This document shows, piece by piece, positions 17,163-25,269 of a stretch of DNA of 37,202 nt. The position numbers were made by a program, and so were the translations under genes. Positions within the stretch are counted from its first letter, which is position 1; each line of letters opens with the position of its first letter. This DNA is from Acidobacteriota bacterium (GTDB taxonomy: Bacteria > Acidobacteriota > Vicinamibacteria > Vicinamibacterales > JAFNAJ01). The notes beneath the pieces were generated by a model. It made no database searches. It worked only from the letters and a program-made list of their open reading frames with translations, and was not told the DNA's origin. The DNA lies in assembly GCA_017860085.1 (NCBI GenBank), contig JAFNAJ010000002.1:1-37202 (forward strand). Direction: 5' to 3'.

Positions 17163-19859
17163 ATGCGACCCATGAAAACGACCGCCTCCAAGGACACGGC
17201 CGACGTCAATCCCATCGAGACTCGCGAGTGGCTGGAGTCGCTCGACTACGTCATCGAATCGAGCGGCCCCGTCAGGGCTGCCCGGCTCCTGCGGCAGCTC
17301 GAGATTCACGCTCGACGCTACGGCGTGAAGCCGCCGTTCACGGCCAACACGCCCTACGTGAACACGATCCGGGCCGAGGACCAGGTCACGATGCCCGGCA
17401 GCAACGAGATCGAACGGCGCATCAAGAGCCTCGTTCGCTGGAATGCGCTCGCGATGGTGGTGCGGGCCAACAAGCTCGAGGACGGCATCGGCGGCCACAT
17501 CTCGACCTATGCGTCGGCGGCGACCCTGTACGAGGTCGGATTCAATCACTTCTTCCGTGGCCGGGGCGAGTCGGGCGCCGACGGCGACCTCATCTTCTTC
17601 CAGGGACACGCCGCGCCGGGGATCTACGCCCGCGCGTTCCTCGAGGGCCGCGTGTCGCTCGAGCAGCTCGAGCGGTTCCGCCGCGAGCTGAAGCCCGGCG
17701 GGGGCCTTTCGTCGTACCCGCACCCCTGGCTGATGCCCGACTTCTGGGAGGTGCCAACCGTGTCGATGGGGCTCGGCCCCATCATGGCGATCTACCAGGC
17801 GCGGTTCAGTCGGTTCCTCGAGGATCGCGGGCTCCGCGCGATGAACGCGCGCAAGGTCTGGTGCTTCATGGGCGATGGCGAGACCGACGAGCCCGAGGCG
17901 CTGGGCGCGATCACGCTCGCCGCACGCGAGAAGCTCGACAACCTGATCTTCGTGATCAACTGCAACCTGCAGCGACTCGACGGGCCGGTGCGCGGCAACG
18001 GCCAGATCATCCAGGAGCTCGAGGCCGCCTTCCGCGGGGCCGGCTGGAACGTCATCAAGGTGCTCTGGGGGCGCGAGTGGGATGCCCTGCTCGCCAAGGA
18101 CCGCGACGGCATCCTCGCACGCCGCATGGGCGAGATCGTCGACGGTCAATACCAGAAGTACGCCGTCGAATCGGGTGACTACGTTCGCCAGCACTTCTGG
18201 GGGGCCGATCCTCGCCTGCTGGACATGGTGCGGCACCTGTCCGACGAGCAGCTGAAGAAGATGCGCCTCGGGGGGCACGACCCCGAGAAGGTCTACAACG
18301 CCTACCTGAGCGCGCTGAGCCACCGCGGGGCGCCGACGGTCATCCTCGCCCGCACGATCAAGGGCTACGGACTCGGCGAAGCTGGCGAGGGCAAGAACAT
18401 CACCCACCAGCAGAAGAAACTCAACGAGGACGAGCTCGCGGCGTTTCGCACGCGGTTCGGGATCCCGGTCTCCGACGAGGATCTCGCCGAGATCCCGTTC
18501 TACCGGCCGCCGGACGACTCGCCCGAGATTCAGTACCTGCGCGAGCGTCGGCGCACGCTCGGCGGTCCCGTGCCCGAGCGCAAGGTGGTGGCGCCCCCGA
18601 TCGAGTTGAAGCCGTCGTTCGACGAGCTCTTCGAGGAGTTCTACCGGGGCACCGACGGGCGTCGCGCGTCCACGACGATGGTGTTCGTCAGGATGCTGTC
18701 GAAGATGCTGCGGGACAAGGAACTCGGACACCTGGTGGTTCCCATCGTCCCCGACGAAGCTCGCACGTTCGGCATGGAGTCGCTCTTCCGGCAGGTGGGC
18801 ATCTACTCGCACGTCGGCCAGCTGTACGAGCCGGTCGACATGGACACCCTGCTGTACTACAAGGAAGCCACGAACGGCCAGATCTTCGAAGAAGGCATCA
18901 CCGAGGCAGGGTCGCTCTCGTCGTTCATCGCCGCCGGCACGGCCTATGCGACGCACGGCGTCAATACGATTCCGTTCTTCATCTTCTACTCGATGTTCGG
19001 GTTCCAGCGGATTGGCGACCTGATCTGGGCCGGGGCCGACATGCGCACGCGCGGGTTCCTGCTCGGAGGCACGTCGGGCCGAACGACGTTGGCGGGTGAA
19101 GGGCTGCAGCACCAGGACGGCCACAGCCACCTGCTGGCACTGCCCGTGCCCAACTGCAGGAGCTATGACCCGGCGTTTGCCTTCGAGATGGCGGCGATCA
19201 TCCAGGACGGCATCCGGCGGATGTATCACGACGGCGAGAGCGTGTTCTATTACCTCACCGTCATGAACGAGCAGTACGCGCAGCCGGCCATGCCGGACGG
19301 CGCAAAGGAGGGCATCCTGAAGGGCCTCTACCGCCTGCGTCCTGGCTCGCTCGAGAAGCCGAAGCTCCGCGCGCAGCTGTTCGGCAGCGGTGCCATCCTG
19401 CCCGAGGTGCTCAAGGCCCAAGCACTGCTCGCGGACAAGTACGCGGTGGGGGCCGACGTGTGGAGCGTGACGAGCTACACGGAGCTCTATCGGGAGGGCA
19501 ACGCGTGCGAGCGGTGGAACATGCTGCATCCCACAGCGACGCCACGCGTACCGTTCGTCACCGAGTGCCTCGGTGGCACCGAGGGTGTCCTGGTGGCCGC
19601 CAGCGACTATGTGAAGGCGCTGCCGCGCGCCATCGACCGGTGGATGCCGCGCCCGCTCACGTCGTTGGGCACCGACGGTTTCGGACGCAGCGAGAGCCGG
19701 GCCGCGCTGCGCGACTTCTTCGAGGTCGACCACCGGTTCGTGACGGTGGCCACGCTGGTGGCCCTGCTTCGCGAGCGCGCGATCGAGGCCAGGATCGTCG
19801 AGCAGGCCATGAAGGACCTCGACATCAACCCGGACAAGCTCGACCCGGCGGTTTCCTAG
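17163..19859 (+). CDS. aceE: Pyruvate dehydrogenase E1 component (homodimeric type)
   Basis: 'TREWLESLDYVI', 'ANTPYVNTI', 'FFQGHAAPGIYARAFLEGR', 'MGDGETDEPEALGAI', 'NLIFVINCNLQRLDGPVRGN', 'YSMFGFQRIGDLIWAGADMRTRGFLLGGTSGRTTLAGEGLQHQDGHSH'. Confidence 0.97.
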   Translation: MRPMKTTASKDTADVNPIETREWLESLDYVIESSGPVRAARLLRQLEIHARRYGVKPPFTANTPYVNTIRAEDQVTMPGSNEIERRIKSLVRWNALAMVVRANKLEDGIGGHISTYASAATLYEVGFNHFFRGRGESGADGDLIFFQGHAAPGIYARAFLEGRVSLEQLERFRRELKPGGGLSSYPHPWLMPDFWEVPTVSMGLGPIMAIYQARFSRFLEDRGLRAMNARKVWCFMGDGETDEPEALGAITLAAREKLDNLIFVINCNLQRLDGPVRGNGQIIQELEAAFRGAGWNVIKVLWGREWDALLAKDRDGILARRMGEIVDGQYQKYAVESGDYVRQHFWGADPRLLDMVRHLSDEQLKKMRLGGHDPEKVYNAYLSALSHRGAPTVILARTIKGYGLGEAGEGKNITHQQKKLNEDELAAFRTRFGIPVSDEDLAEIPFYRPPDDSPEIQYLRERRRTLGGPVPERKVVAPPIELKPSFDELFEEFYRGTDGRRASTTMVFVRMLSKMLRDKELGHLVVPIVPDEARTFGMESLFRQVGIYSHVGQLYEPVDMDTLLYYKEATNGQIFEEGITEAGSLSSFIAAGTAYATHGVNTIPFFIFYSMFGFQRIGDLIWAGADMRTRGFLLGGTSGRTTLAGEGLQHQDGHSHLLALPVPNCRSYDPAFAFEMAAIIQDGIRRMYHDGESVFYYLTVMNEQYAQPAMPDGAKEGILKGLYRLRPGSLEKPKLRAQLFGSGAILPEVLKAQALLADKYAVGADVWSVTSYTELYREGNACERWNMLHPTATPRVPFVTECLGGTEGVLVAASDYVKALPRAIDRWMPRPLTSLGTDGFGRSESRAALRDFFEVDHRFVTVATLVALLRERAIEARIVEQAMKDLDINPDKLDPAVS

Positions 19860-19873
19860 GCGGCGCTGGAACC

Positions 19874-21265
19874 ATGGTGACCAACGTCCTTCTTCCTGAA
19901 CTGGGCGAGAACGTCAGCGGCGGGGACGTCTTGCGCGTCCTCGTGGCCGTGGGCGAAACCGTGGCCCGCGATCAGCCCGTGCTCGAGCTCGAGACCGACA
20001 AGGCCACGATCGAGGTCCCGTCGCCCGTGGCCGGGCGCGTGCAGGACGTGCGAGTGAAAGAAGGCGACCGCATCAAGGTCGGTGATCTGGTGCTGGTTGT
20101 CGACGAGGCCGAGGGCGGGGTCGAGGCGGGCGCTGGCGCGCCAGTTCGACCGGCAGCGGTCACCGTCCAGCGCGTCCATGCGGTTCCAACCAGCGCCGGC
20201 GAGGCGCCGCCAATCCCGATCGAGGATAAGCCGGGCATGCTCGAGGACGCGCTCGAAGAGGCCAGGGCCGCGACCCCGGCGGACGTTCGTCGTGCCCCGG
20301 TCGTCGAGTTCAGCCGCCCTCGAGCTGCAGGCGAAGGCAGCGAGCCACGCACGCTGGCTCCGGCCGCGCCGTCGGTCCGGCGAGCCGCGCGGGAACTCGG
20401 CGTCGACGTCAGCCAGGTGACCGGGTCTGGGCCCGGAGGTCGCATCTCGGTGGACGACGTCAAGATGCACGTGAAGCGCATCATGTCGTCGGGTGCCCCG
20501 CGCCCGGCAGCCGCGCCGCACGTGGGTGCGGCCCGTGCGCCGCTTCCCGATTTCTCGGCGTGGGGCCAGGTCGAACGACGTCCCATGCGCGCCGTGCGGC
20601 GCAAGACGGCCGAGCACCTGAGCGCGGCGTGGACCGAGATCCCTCACGTCACGCAGTTCGACAAGGCCGACATCACGTCGCTCGAGGAGCTGCGCCATCG
20701 TTACGCGGACCGCGCAGCCGATGTCGGCGGCAAGCTCACGGTGACGGCCATCGCCATCAAGGTGGTCGCCACGGCGCTCAAGGTGTTTCCGCAGTTCTGC
20801 GCCTCGGTCGACATGGCAGCCGAGGAGATCATCTACAAGCACTACGTCCACGTCGGCGTCGCCGTCGACACCGAGCGCGGACTCCTGGTGCCCGTGATTC
20901 GCGATGCCGACCGAAAGAGCATCGTCCAGATCTCGGTGGAGCTGTCGCAGGTCAGCGAGCGGGCCAGGGCCAACAAGCTGTCGCTCGACGACATGCAGGG
21001 CGGAACCTTCACGATCACCAACCTTGGCGGCATCGGCGGCACGCACTTCACGCCGATCGTCAATCACCCGGAGGTCGCCATCCTGGGCGTGTCGCGGAGT
21101 CGAATCGAGCCGGTGTTCATCGATGGCGAGTTCAAGCCGCGCCAGATGCTGCCCTTGTCGCTGTCGTACGACCACCGCGTCATCGACGGGGCCGATGGGA
21201 TCCGCTTTCTGCGGTGGGTCGTCGAAGCGCTGGAGCAGCCCTTCCTGCTGTCGCTGGAAGGCTAG
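19874..21265 (+). CDS. aceF: Dihydrolipoyl acetyltransferase E2 of pyruvate dehydrogenase
   Basis: One lipoyl domain (ETDKATIEVPSP), peripheral subunit binding domain (SVRRAARELGVDVSQVTGSGPGGRISVDDV), catalytic SLSYDHRVIDGADG. Confidence 0.95.
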   Translation: MVTNVLLPELGENVSGGDVLRVLVAVGETVARDQPVLELETDKATIEVPSPVAGRVQDVRVKEGDRIKVGDLVLVVDEAEGGVEAGAGAPVRPAAVTVQRVHAVPTSAGEAPPIPIEDKPGMLEDALEEARAATPADVRRAPVVEFSRPRAAGEGSEPRTLAPAAPSVRRAARELGVDVSQVTGSGPGGRISVDDVKMHVKRIMSSGAPRPAAAPHVGAARAPLPDFSAWGQVERRPMRAVRRKTAEHLSAAWTEIPHVTQFDKADITSLEELRHRYADRAADVGGKLTVTAIAIKVVATALKVFPQFCASVDMAAEEIIYKHYVHVGVAVDTERGLLVPVIRDADRKSIVQISVELSQVSERARANKLSLDDMQGGTFTITNLGGIGGTHFTPIVNHPEVAILGVSRSRIEPVFIDGEFKPRQMLPLSLSYDHRVIDGADGIRFLRWVVEALEQPFLLSLEG

Positions 21266-21279
21266 GAGCGTCGGGGTCC

Positions 21280-22704
21280 ATGACTGAGCGCAAGACACAG
21301 GTGGCTGTCGTCGGCGGTGGGCCAGGCGGCTACGCGGCCGCCTTCCTCGGTGCCGACTTGGGCTTCGACGTGACGCTGGTCGACGAGGCCGCGAACCCGG
21401 GGGGCGTATGCCTCTACCGTGGCTGCATCCCCTCGAAAGCCCTGCTGCACGTCGCCCGGCTGCTGACCGAGGCGCGTCACGCGTCGGCGTGGGGTGTCGA
21501 TTTCGACGCGCCGCGCGTGGACCTCGATCGCCTGCGGGCATGGAAGACGGCCGTGGTCGAGAGGCTGACCGACGGGCTCGGGCAACTCTCCCGCCAGCGC
21601 AAGGTGCGGTACGTCCGCGGGCGTGCGAGCCTTCTTGACCCCCACACCTTGAGCATCACGACCTCCGAGGACGAGGAGCACCTCGCGTTCGACCACGCCA
21701 TCCTGGCCACGGGATCTCGACCGGCCACCATCCCGGGGCTCCCGCACGACAGCCCGCGCGTGGTCGATTCGACCGCGGCGCTCGACCTGCCCGACATCCC
21801 CGGCCGGCTGCTCGTGATCGGCGGAGGCTACATCGGCCTCGAGTTGGGCACTGTCTACGCGGCGCTGGGCTCGCGCGTCACCGTCGTCGAGATGATGTCG
21901 GGGCTGCTGCCGGGGGCCGATCGCGACCTCGTCGGGGTTCTCGCGCGGCGCGTGGAGCAGGCGTGCGACGCCGTGCGTCTCGGCACCAAGGTGGTTGGTG
22001 CGCGCGAGGAACCAGACGGCGTCTACGTCACGTTCGAGGGGCCGGAGGGGCGCGAGCCGGAGCAGCGCTTCGACCGCGTGCTCGTGGCCGTGGGACGCAA
22101 GCCCAACTCGAACGTGCCGGGGCTCGAGCAGACGCGCGTGGCGATCGATGCACGCGGGTTCATCGAGGTCGACGCCCAGCGGCGTACGGCCGAGCCCTCG
22201 ATTTTCGCCATCGGCGACGTGGCGGGCGAGCCGATGCTCGCGCACAAGGCCTCGCATGAGGGTCGCGTCGCGGTGGAGGCGATTGCGGGCAAGAAGGTCG
22301 CCTTCGAGCCACGCGCCATTCCCGCGGTCGTGTTCACCGACCCCGAGGTCGCCTGGTGCGGCCTGACCGAGATGCAGGCCAAGGAACAGGGGACGCGCGT
22401 CGAGGTTGCCCGCTTTCCGTGGGCAGCGTCGGGGCGTGCGCTGACGCTCGATCGCAGCGACGGCCTCACGAAGCTCGTGATCGATCCCGACACCGAGCGG
22501 GTGCTGGGCATGGGCGTGGTCGGGCCGGGTGCCGGGGAACTCGTGGCCGAGGGCGTGCTCGCGGTCGAGATGGCCGCCGTGGCGAGCGACCTCGCGCTGA
22601 CGATCCACGCGCATCCGACGCTCTCGGAAACGGTCATGGAGGCAGCCGAGGCATTCTTCGGCCACGCGACGCACATCTACCGTCCCAAGCGGAGGGGCGC
22701 GTGA
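21280..22704 (+). CDS. lpdA: Dihydrolipoyl dehydrogenase (E3)
   Basis: 'VAVVGGGPGGYAAAFLGADLG', 'GGVCLYRGCIPSKALLH', 'RLLVIGGGYIGLELG', 'FAIGDVAGEPMLAHKASHEG', 'IHAHPTLSETVMEAAEAFFG'. Confidence 0.96.
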   Translation: MTERKTQVAVVGGGPGGYAAAFLGADLGFDVTLVDEAANPGGVCLYRGCIPSKALLHVARLLTEARHASAWGVDFDAPRVDLDRLRAWKTAVVERLTDGLGQLSRQRKVRYVRGRASLLDPHTLSITTSEDEEHLAFDHAILATGSRPATIPGLPHDSPRVVDSTAALDLPDIPGRLLVIGGGYIGLELGTVYAALGSRVTVVEMMSGLLPGADRDLVGVLARRVEQACDAVRLGTKVVGAREEPDGVYVTFEGPEGREPEQRFDRVLVAVGRKPNSNVPGLEQTRVAIDARGFIEVDAQRRTAEPSIFAIGDVAGEPMLAHKASHEGRVAVEAIAGKKVAFEPRAIPAVVFTDPEVAWCGLTEMQAKEQGTRVEVARFPWAASGRALTLDRSDGLTKLVIDPDTERVLGMGVVGPGAGELVAEGVLAVEMAAVASDLALTIHAHPTLSETVMEAAEAFFGHATHIYRPKRRGA

Positions 22705-22800
22705 CGTGACTGCCTCACCGGCGAACCGTCGGGTCGAGGTTCCGTCCAATGCAGGAAACCATGTTTCAGCGCGGATCCGGGTAAGAATCGGAGGTTCTGT

Positions 22801-23433
22801 ATGGAGAAGATGGTGCGTGTGAGTCTGACAGCGGTCGCGAACACCGTCATGTTCACGACGATGATGGCCGTCGCCGGGTGCGGCGGGGGCCAGGCCGGCA
22901 AACCAGACCAGGTGCCGGGCATCTCGTCGGCGCCGGCGCCCCAGGCCGCGGTCGACCCGGCCAAGCGAGGGGAGTACCTCGTGACCATCGGCGGCTGCAA
23001 CGACTGCCACACACCGTGGAAGATGGGAGCCAACGGCCCGGAGCCCGACATGACCGCCATGCTGTCGGGGCATCCGGCCGCGCTGCAGATGCCGCCGGCG
23101 CCGGCGCCTTCCGGGCCCTGGCTCTGGTTTGGCGCCGGCAGCAATACGGCGTTTGCGGGTCCCTGGGGCGTGAGCTATGCCATCAACCTCACACCGGACG
23201 AGGAGACCGGGATCGGGTTGTGGAACGAGCAGGTCTTCGTCAACGCCCTGAAGACCGGGCGTCACATGGGCGTCGGCCGTCCCATCCTGCCGCCGATGCC
23301 GTGGCAGGGATACTCGAAGATGACCGACGAGGATCTGAAGGCCGTCTACGCGTACCTGCGGACGATCCCGGCCAAGAAGAACCAGCCGCCGGACCCGGTG
23401 ATCAACGAAGCGCCAGCGCCTCCGCCGCAGTAG
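22801..23433 (+). CDS. c-type cytochrome lipoprotein
   Basis: Lipobox-like VAGC, haem motif CNDCH, 'LTPDEETGIGLWNEQVFVNALKTGRHMGVGRPILPPMPWQGYSKMTDEDLKAVYAYLRTIP'. Confidence 0.88.
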   Translation: MEKMVRVSLTAVANTVMFTTMMAVAGCGGGQAGKPDQVPGISSAPAPQAAVDPAKRGEYLVTIGGCNDCHTPWKMGANGPEPDMTAMLSGHPAALQMPPAPAPSGPWLWFGAGSNTAFAGPWGVSYAINLTPDEETGIGLWNEQVFVNALKTGRHMGVGRPILPPMPWQGYSKMTDEDLKAVYAYLRTIPAKKNQPPDPVINEAPAPPPQ

Positions 23434-23461
23434 GGTTTCGGCGCGCGGCGGCACGCGCCTC

Positions 23462-24220
23462 TCAGTCGCGCGCGAGCTGGCGCGCACGACGGAAGACGTC
23501 GTCCAGCATCCCGGCGGTCAGGCGACCGGTGTTCGTGTTCTGTCGGCTGGGGTGGTACGACTCGATGAGCATCGGAAGCCCAGCCACGGCAGGCTCGAAG
23601 ACGTGGCCGTGCGCGAACCGCGGTCGGGGGGTCACGGACACGCCCTTTGCGCGGGCCAGCTTCCAGTAGGCGTCTGATGCCACCCTTCCCAGCGCGACGA
23701 TGACGCGCACTCGGCCGAGCGCCTCCAACTCGGCCAGCAGGTGCGGAAAGCAGTGCTCCAGCTCATCGCGCGTCGGCTTGTTGCCGGGCGGCGCGCAGCG
23801 GACCGCCGCGGCGATGAACGCGCCGGTCAGGCGCAGGCCGTCGCTCGCATGCCGCGAGGTGGGTCGCGACGCGAGGCCGTTGGCGTGCATGGCCCGCATC
23901 AGGAAATCGCCCGAGCCGTCGCCCGTGAAGACCCGGCCCGTCCGATTGGCCCCATGGGCGGCCGGCGCGAGCCCCAGCACCAGGATGCGCGCCTCGGGAT
24001 CGCCAAACCCCGGGACCGGCCTGCCCCAGTACGTGTCGTTGCGGTGGGCGGCCTTCTTGTCCCGGGCAATCCGCGCGCAGTACTCGCGGAGCCGCGGACA
24101 TCGCTCACACGAGACGATCGCGCTCGCCACGCGGTCCAGTGAAGAAACCGGGCTGGTTCCGGGTGCTTGGCTCTTCGTTCGTGGTCCGTCCGGAGTTCTT
24201 GGTTCTTCGTGCCGAGCCAT
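23462..24220 (-). CDS. Uracil-DNA glycosylase, family 5 (UDGb-like); start uncertain
   Basis: 'CERCPRLREYCARIARDKKAAHRNDTYWGRPVPGFGDPEARILVLGLAPAAHGANRTGRVFTGDGSGDFL', 'IESYHPSRQNTNTGRLT'. N-terminal residues MARHEEPRTPDGPRTKSQAPG are repeat-derived. Confidence 0.88.
   Translation of the reverse strand: MARHEEPRTPDGPRTKSQAPGTSPVSSLDRVASAIVSCERCPRLREYCARIARDKKAAHRNDTYWGRPVPGFGDPEARILVLGLAPAAHGANRTGRVFTGDGSGDFLMRAMHANGLASRPTSRHASDGLRLTGAFIAAAVRCAPPGNKPTRDELEHCFPHLLAELEALGRVRVIVALGRVASDAYWKLARAKGVSVTPRPRFAHGHVFEPAVAGLPMLIESYHPSRQNTNTGRLTAGMLDDVFRRARQLARD
24153..24212. repeat. GGTTC/GAACC-rich dispersed repeat, copy 2 (single arm)
   Basis: Reverse complement of 24162-24199 matches window 45-82 at 33/38 positions (hand alignment); 24163-24180 is the shared core on the minus strand. 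Confidence 0.8.
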
Positions 24221-24287
24221 CAAGATTCCGCACTCGATCACGTCACCTGCCGCAGCGCCGAGCACAAGCGCCTGCAGGCCCGCGCCG

Positions 24288-25199
24288 TCAGGATTTCGAG
24301 GCGGCCGCCCGCTCGAACGCGTCGGCCTGTTCGTGCGCGTGGTACGAGCTCCGCACGAGAGGTGCCGACTCGACGTGTCCGAAGCCCATGTCCAGGGCCA
24401 GGCGTCGCAACTCGGCAAACTCGCTCGGGTGGTAGTAGCGCACCAAGGGCAGGTGCTGCTCCGAGGGACGCAGGTACTGACCGATCGTGAGAATCTCGAC
24501 GCCCACGCCGCGGAGGTCGCGCAGGGTCTGCACCACCTCCTCCCACTCCTCGCCCAGGCCAACCATCAGCCCTGACTTGGTCGGGATGTGGGGCGCATAC
24601 CGTCTCGACCGATCGAGCAACTCGAGCGTGCGCGTGTACCGTCCGCCCGATCTCGCCAGTCGGTAGAGGCGAGGCACCGTCTCGGTATTGTGGTTGAGCA
24701 CATCCGGCCCGGCGTCGAGCACGGCGTGCAGCGGTTCGGCCTTGCCCTGGAAATCCGGGATCAGCACCTCGACCTTGGCGCTGGCGTTGGCCGCCCGAAT
24801 CCGCCGAATCGTCTCCGCGAAGATGTAGGCTCCGCCGTCGGGCAAATCGTCGCGATCCACCGACGTGATCACGACGTAGCGCAGCCCCAGGTCGCGGACG
24901 GCGCTCGCCACCCTGGCGGGTTCCTCGAGGTCGTAGATCGGGGGCTTGCCGTGCGCCACCGCGCAATAGCCGCACGCACGCGTGCACACGTCGCCGAGAA
25001 TCATGAACGTGGCGGTGCCGTGGTGCCAGCACTCGCCGATGTTCGGGCAGTGCGCTTCCTCGCAGACGGTGTTGAGCTGGAGATTCCGCATCAACCCCTT
25101 GAGCCGGACGTAGTTATCCGACCCCGGGGCGCGGACCTTGAGCCAGTCGGGCTTGGGCTCGCGCCGGCGAACGTCCGTCAGCGGAATCACGCCCTGCAT
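24288..25199 (-). CDS. lipA: Lipoyl synthase
   Basis: CEEAHCPNIGECW and CTRACGYCAV cysteine motifs, 'GTATFMILGDVC', 'NHNTETVPRLY', 'TKSGLMVGLGE', 'LTIGQYLRPSEQHLPLVRYYHPSEF'. Confidence 0.97.
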   Translation of the reverse strand: MQGVIPLTDVRRREPKPDWLKVRAPGSDNYVRLKGLMRNLQLNTVCEEAHCPNIGECWHHGTATFMILGDVCTRACGYCAVAHGKPPIYDLEEPARVASAVRDLGLRYVVITSVDRDDLPDGGAYIFAETIRRIRAANASAKVEVLIPDFQGKAEPLHAVLDAGPDVLNHNTETVPRLYRLARSGGRYTRTLELLDRSRRYAPHIPTKSGLMVGLGEEWEEVVQTLRDLRGVGVEILTIGQYLRPSEQHLPLVRYYHPSEFAELRRLALDMGFGHVESAPLVRSSYHAHEQADAFERAAASKS

Positions 25200-25269
25200 A
25201 TCCGGTCCATGCTACCACGCGGTCCCCCGGTTCTCCGGGGGGACAGTTGGTGCTACCCTCCTGCCACCT

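Noticed and set aside
16932-19733. 933-aa minus-strand ORF antisense to aceE
   Set aside because: Mirror-frame ORF of a clear aceE gene; no domain signatures.
21262-23487. 741-aa minus-strand ORF over lpdA and the cytochrome gene, and 561-aa ORF 19856-21541 over aceF
   Set aside because: Shadow ORFs with biased composition opposite confident genes.
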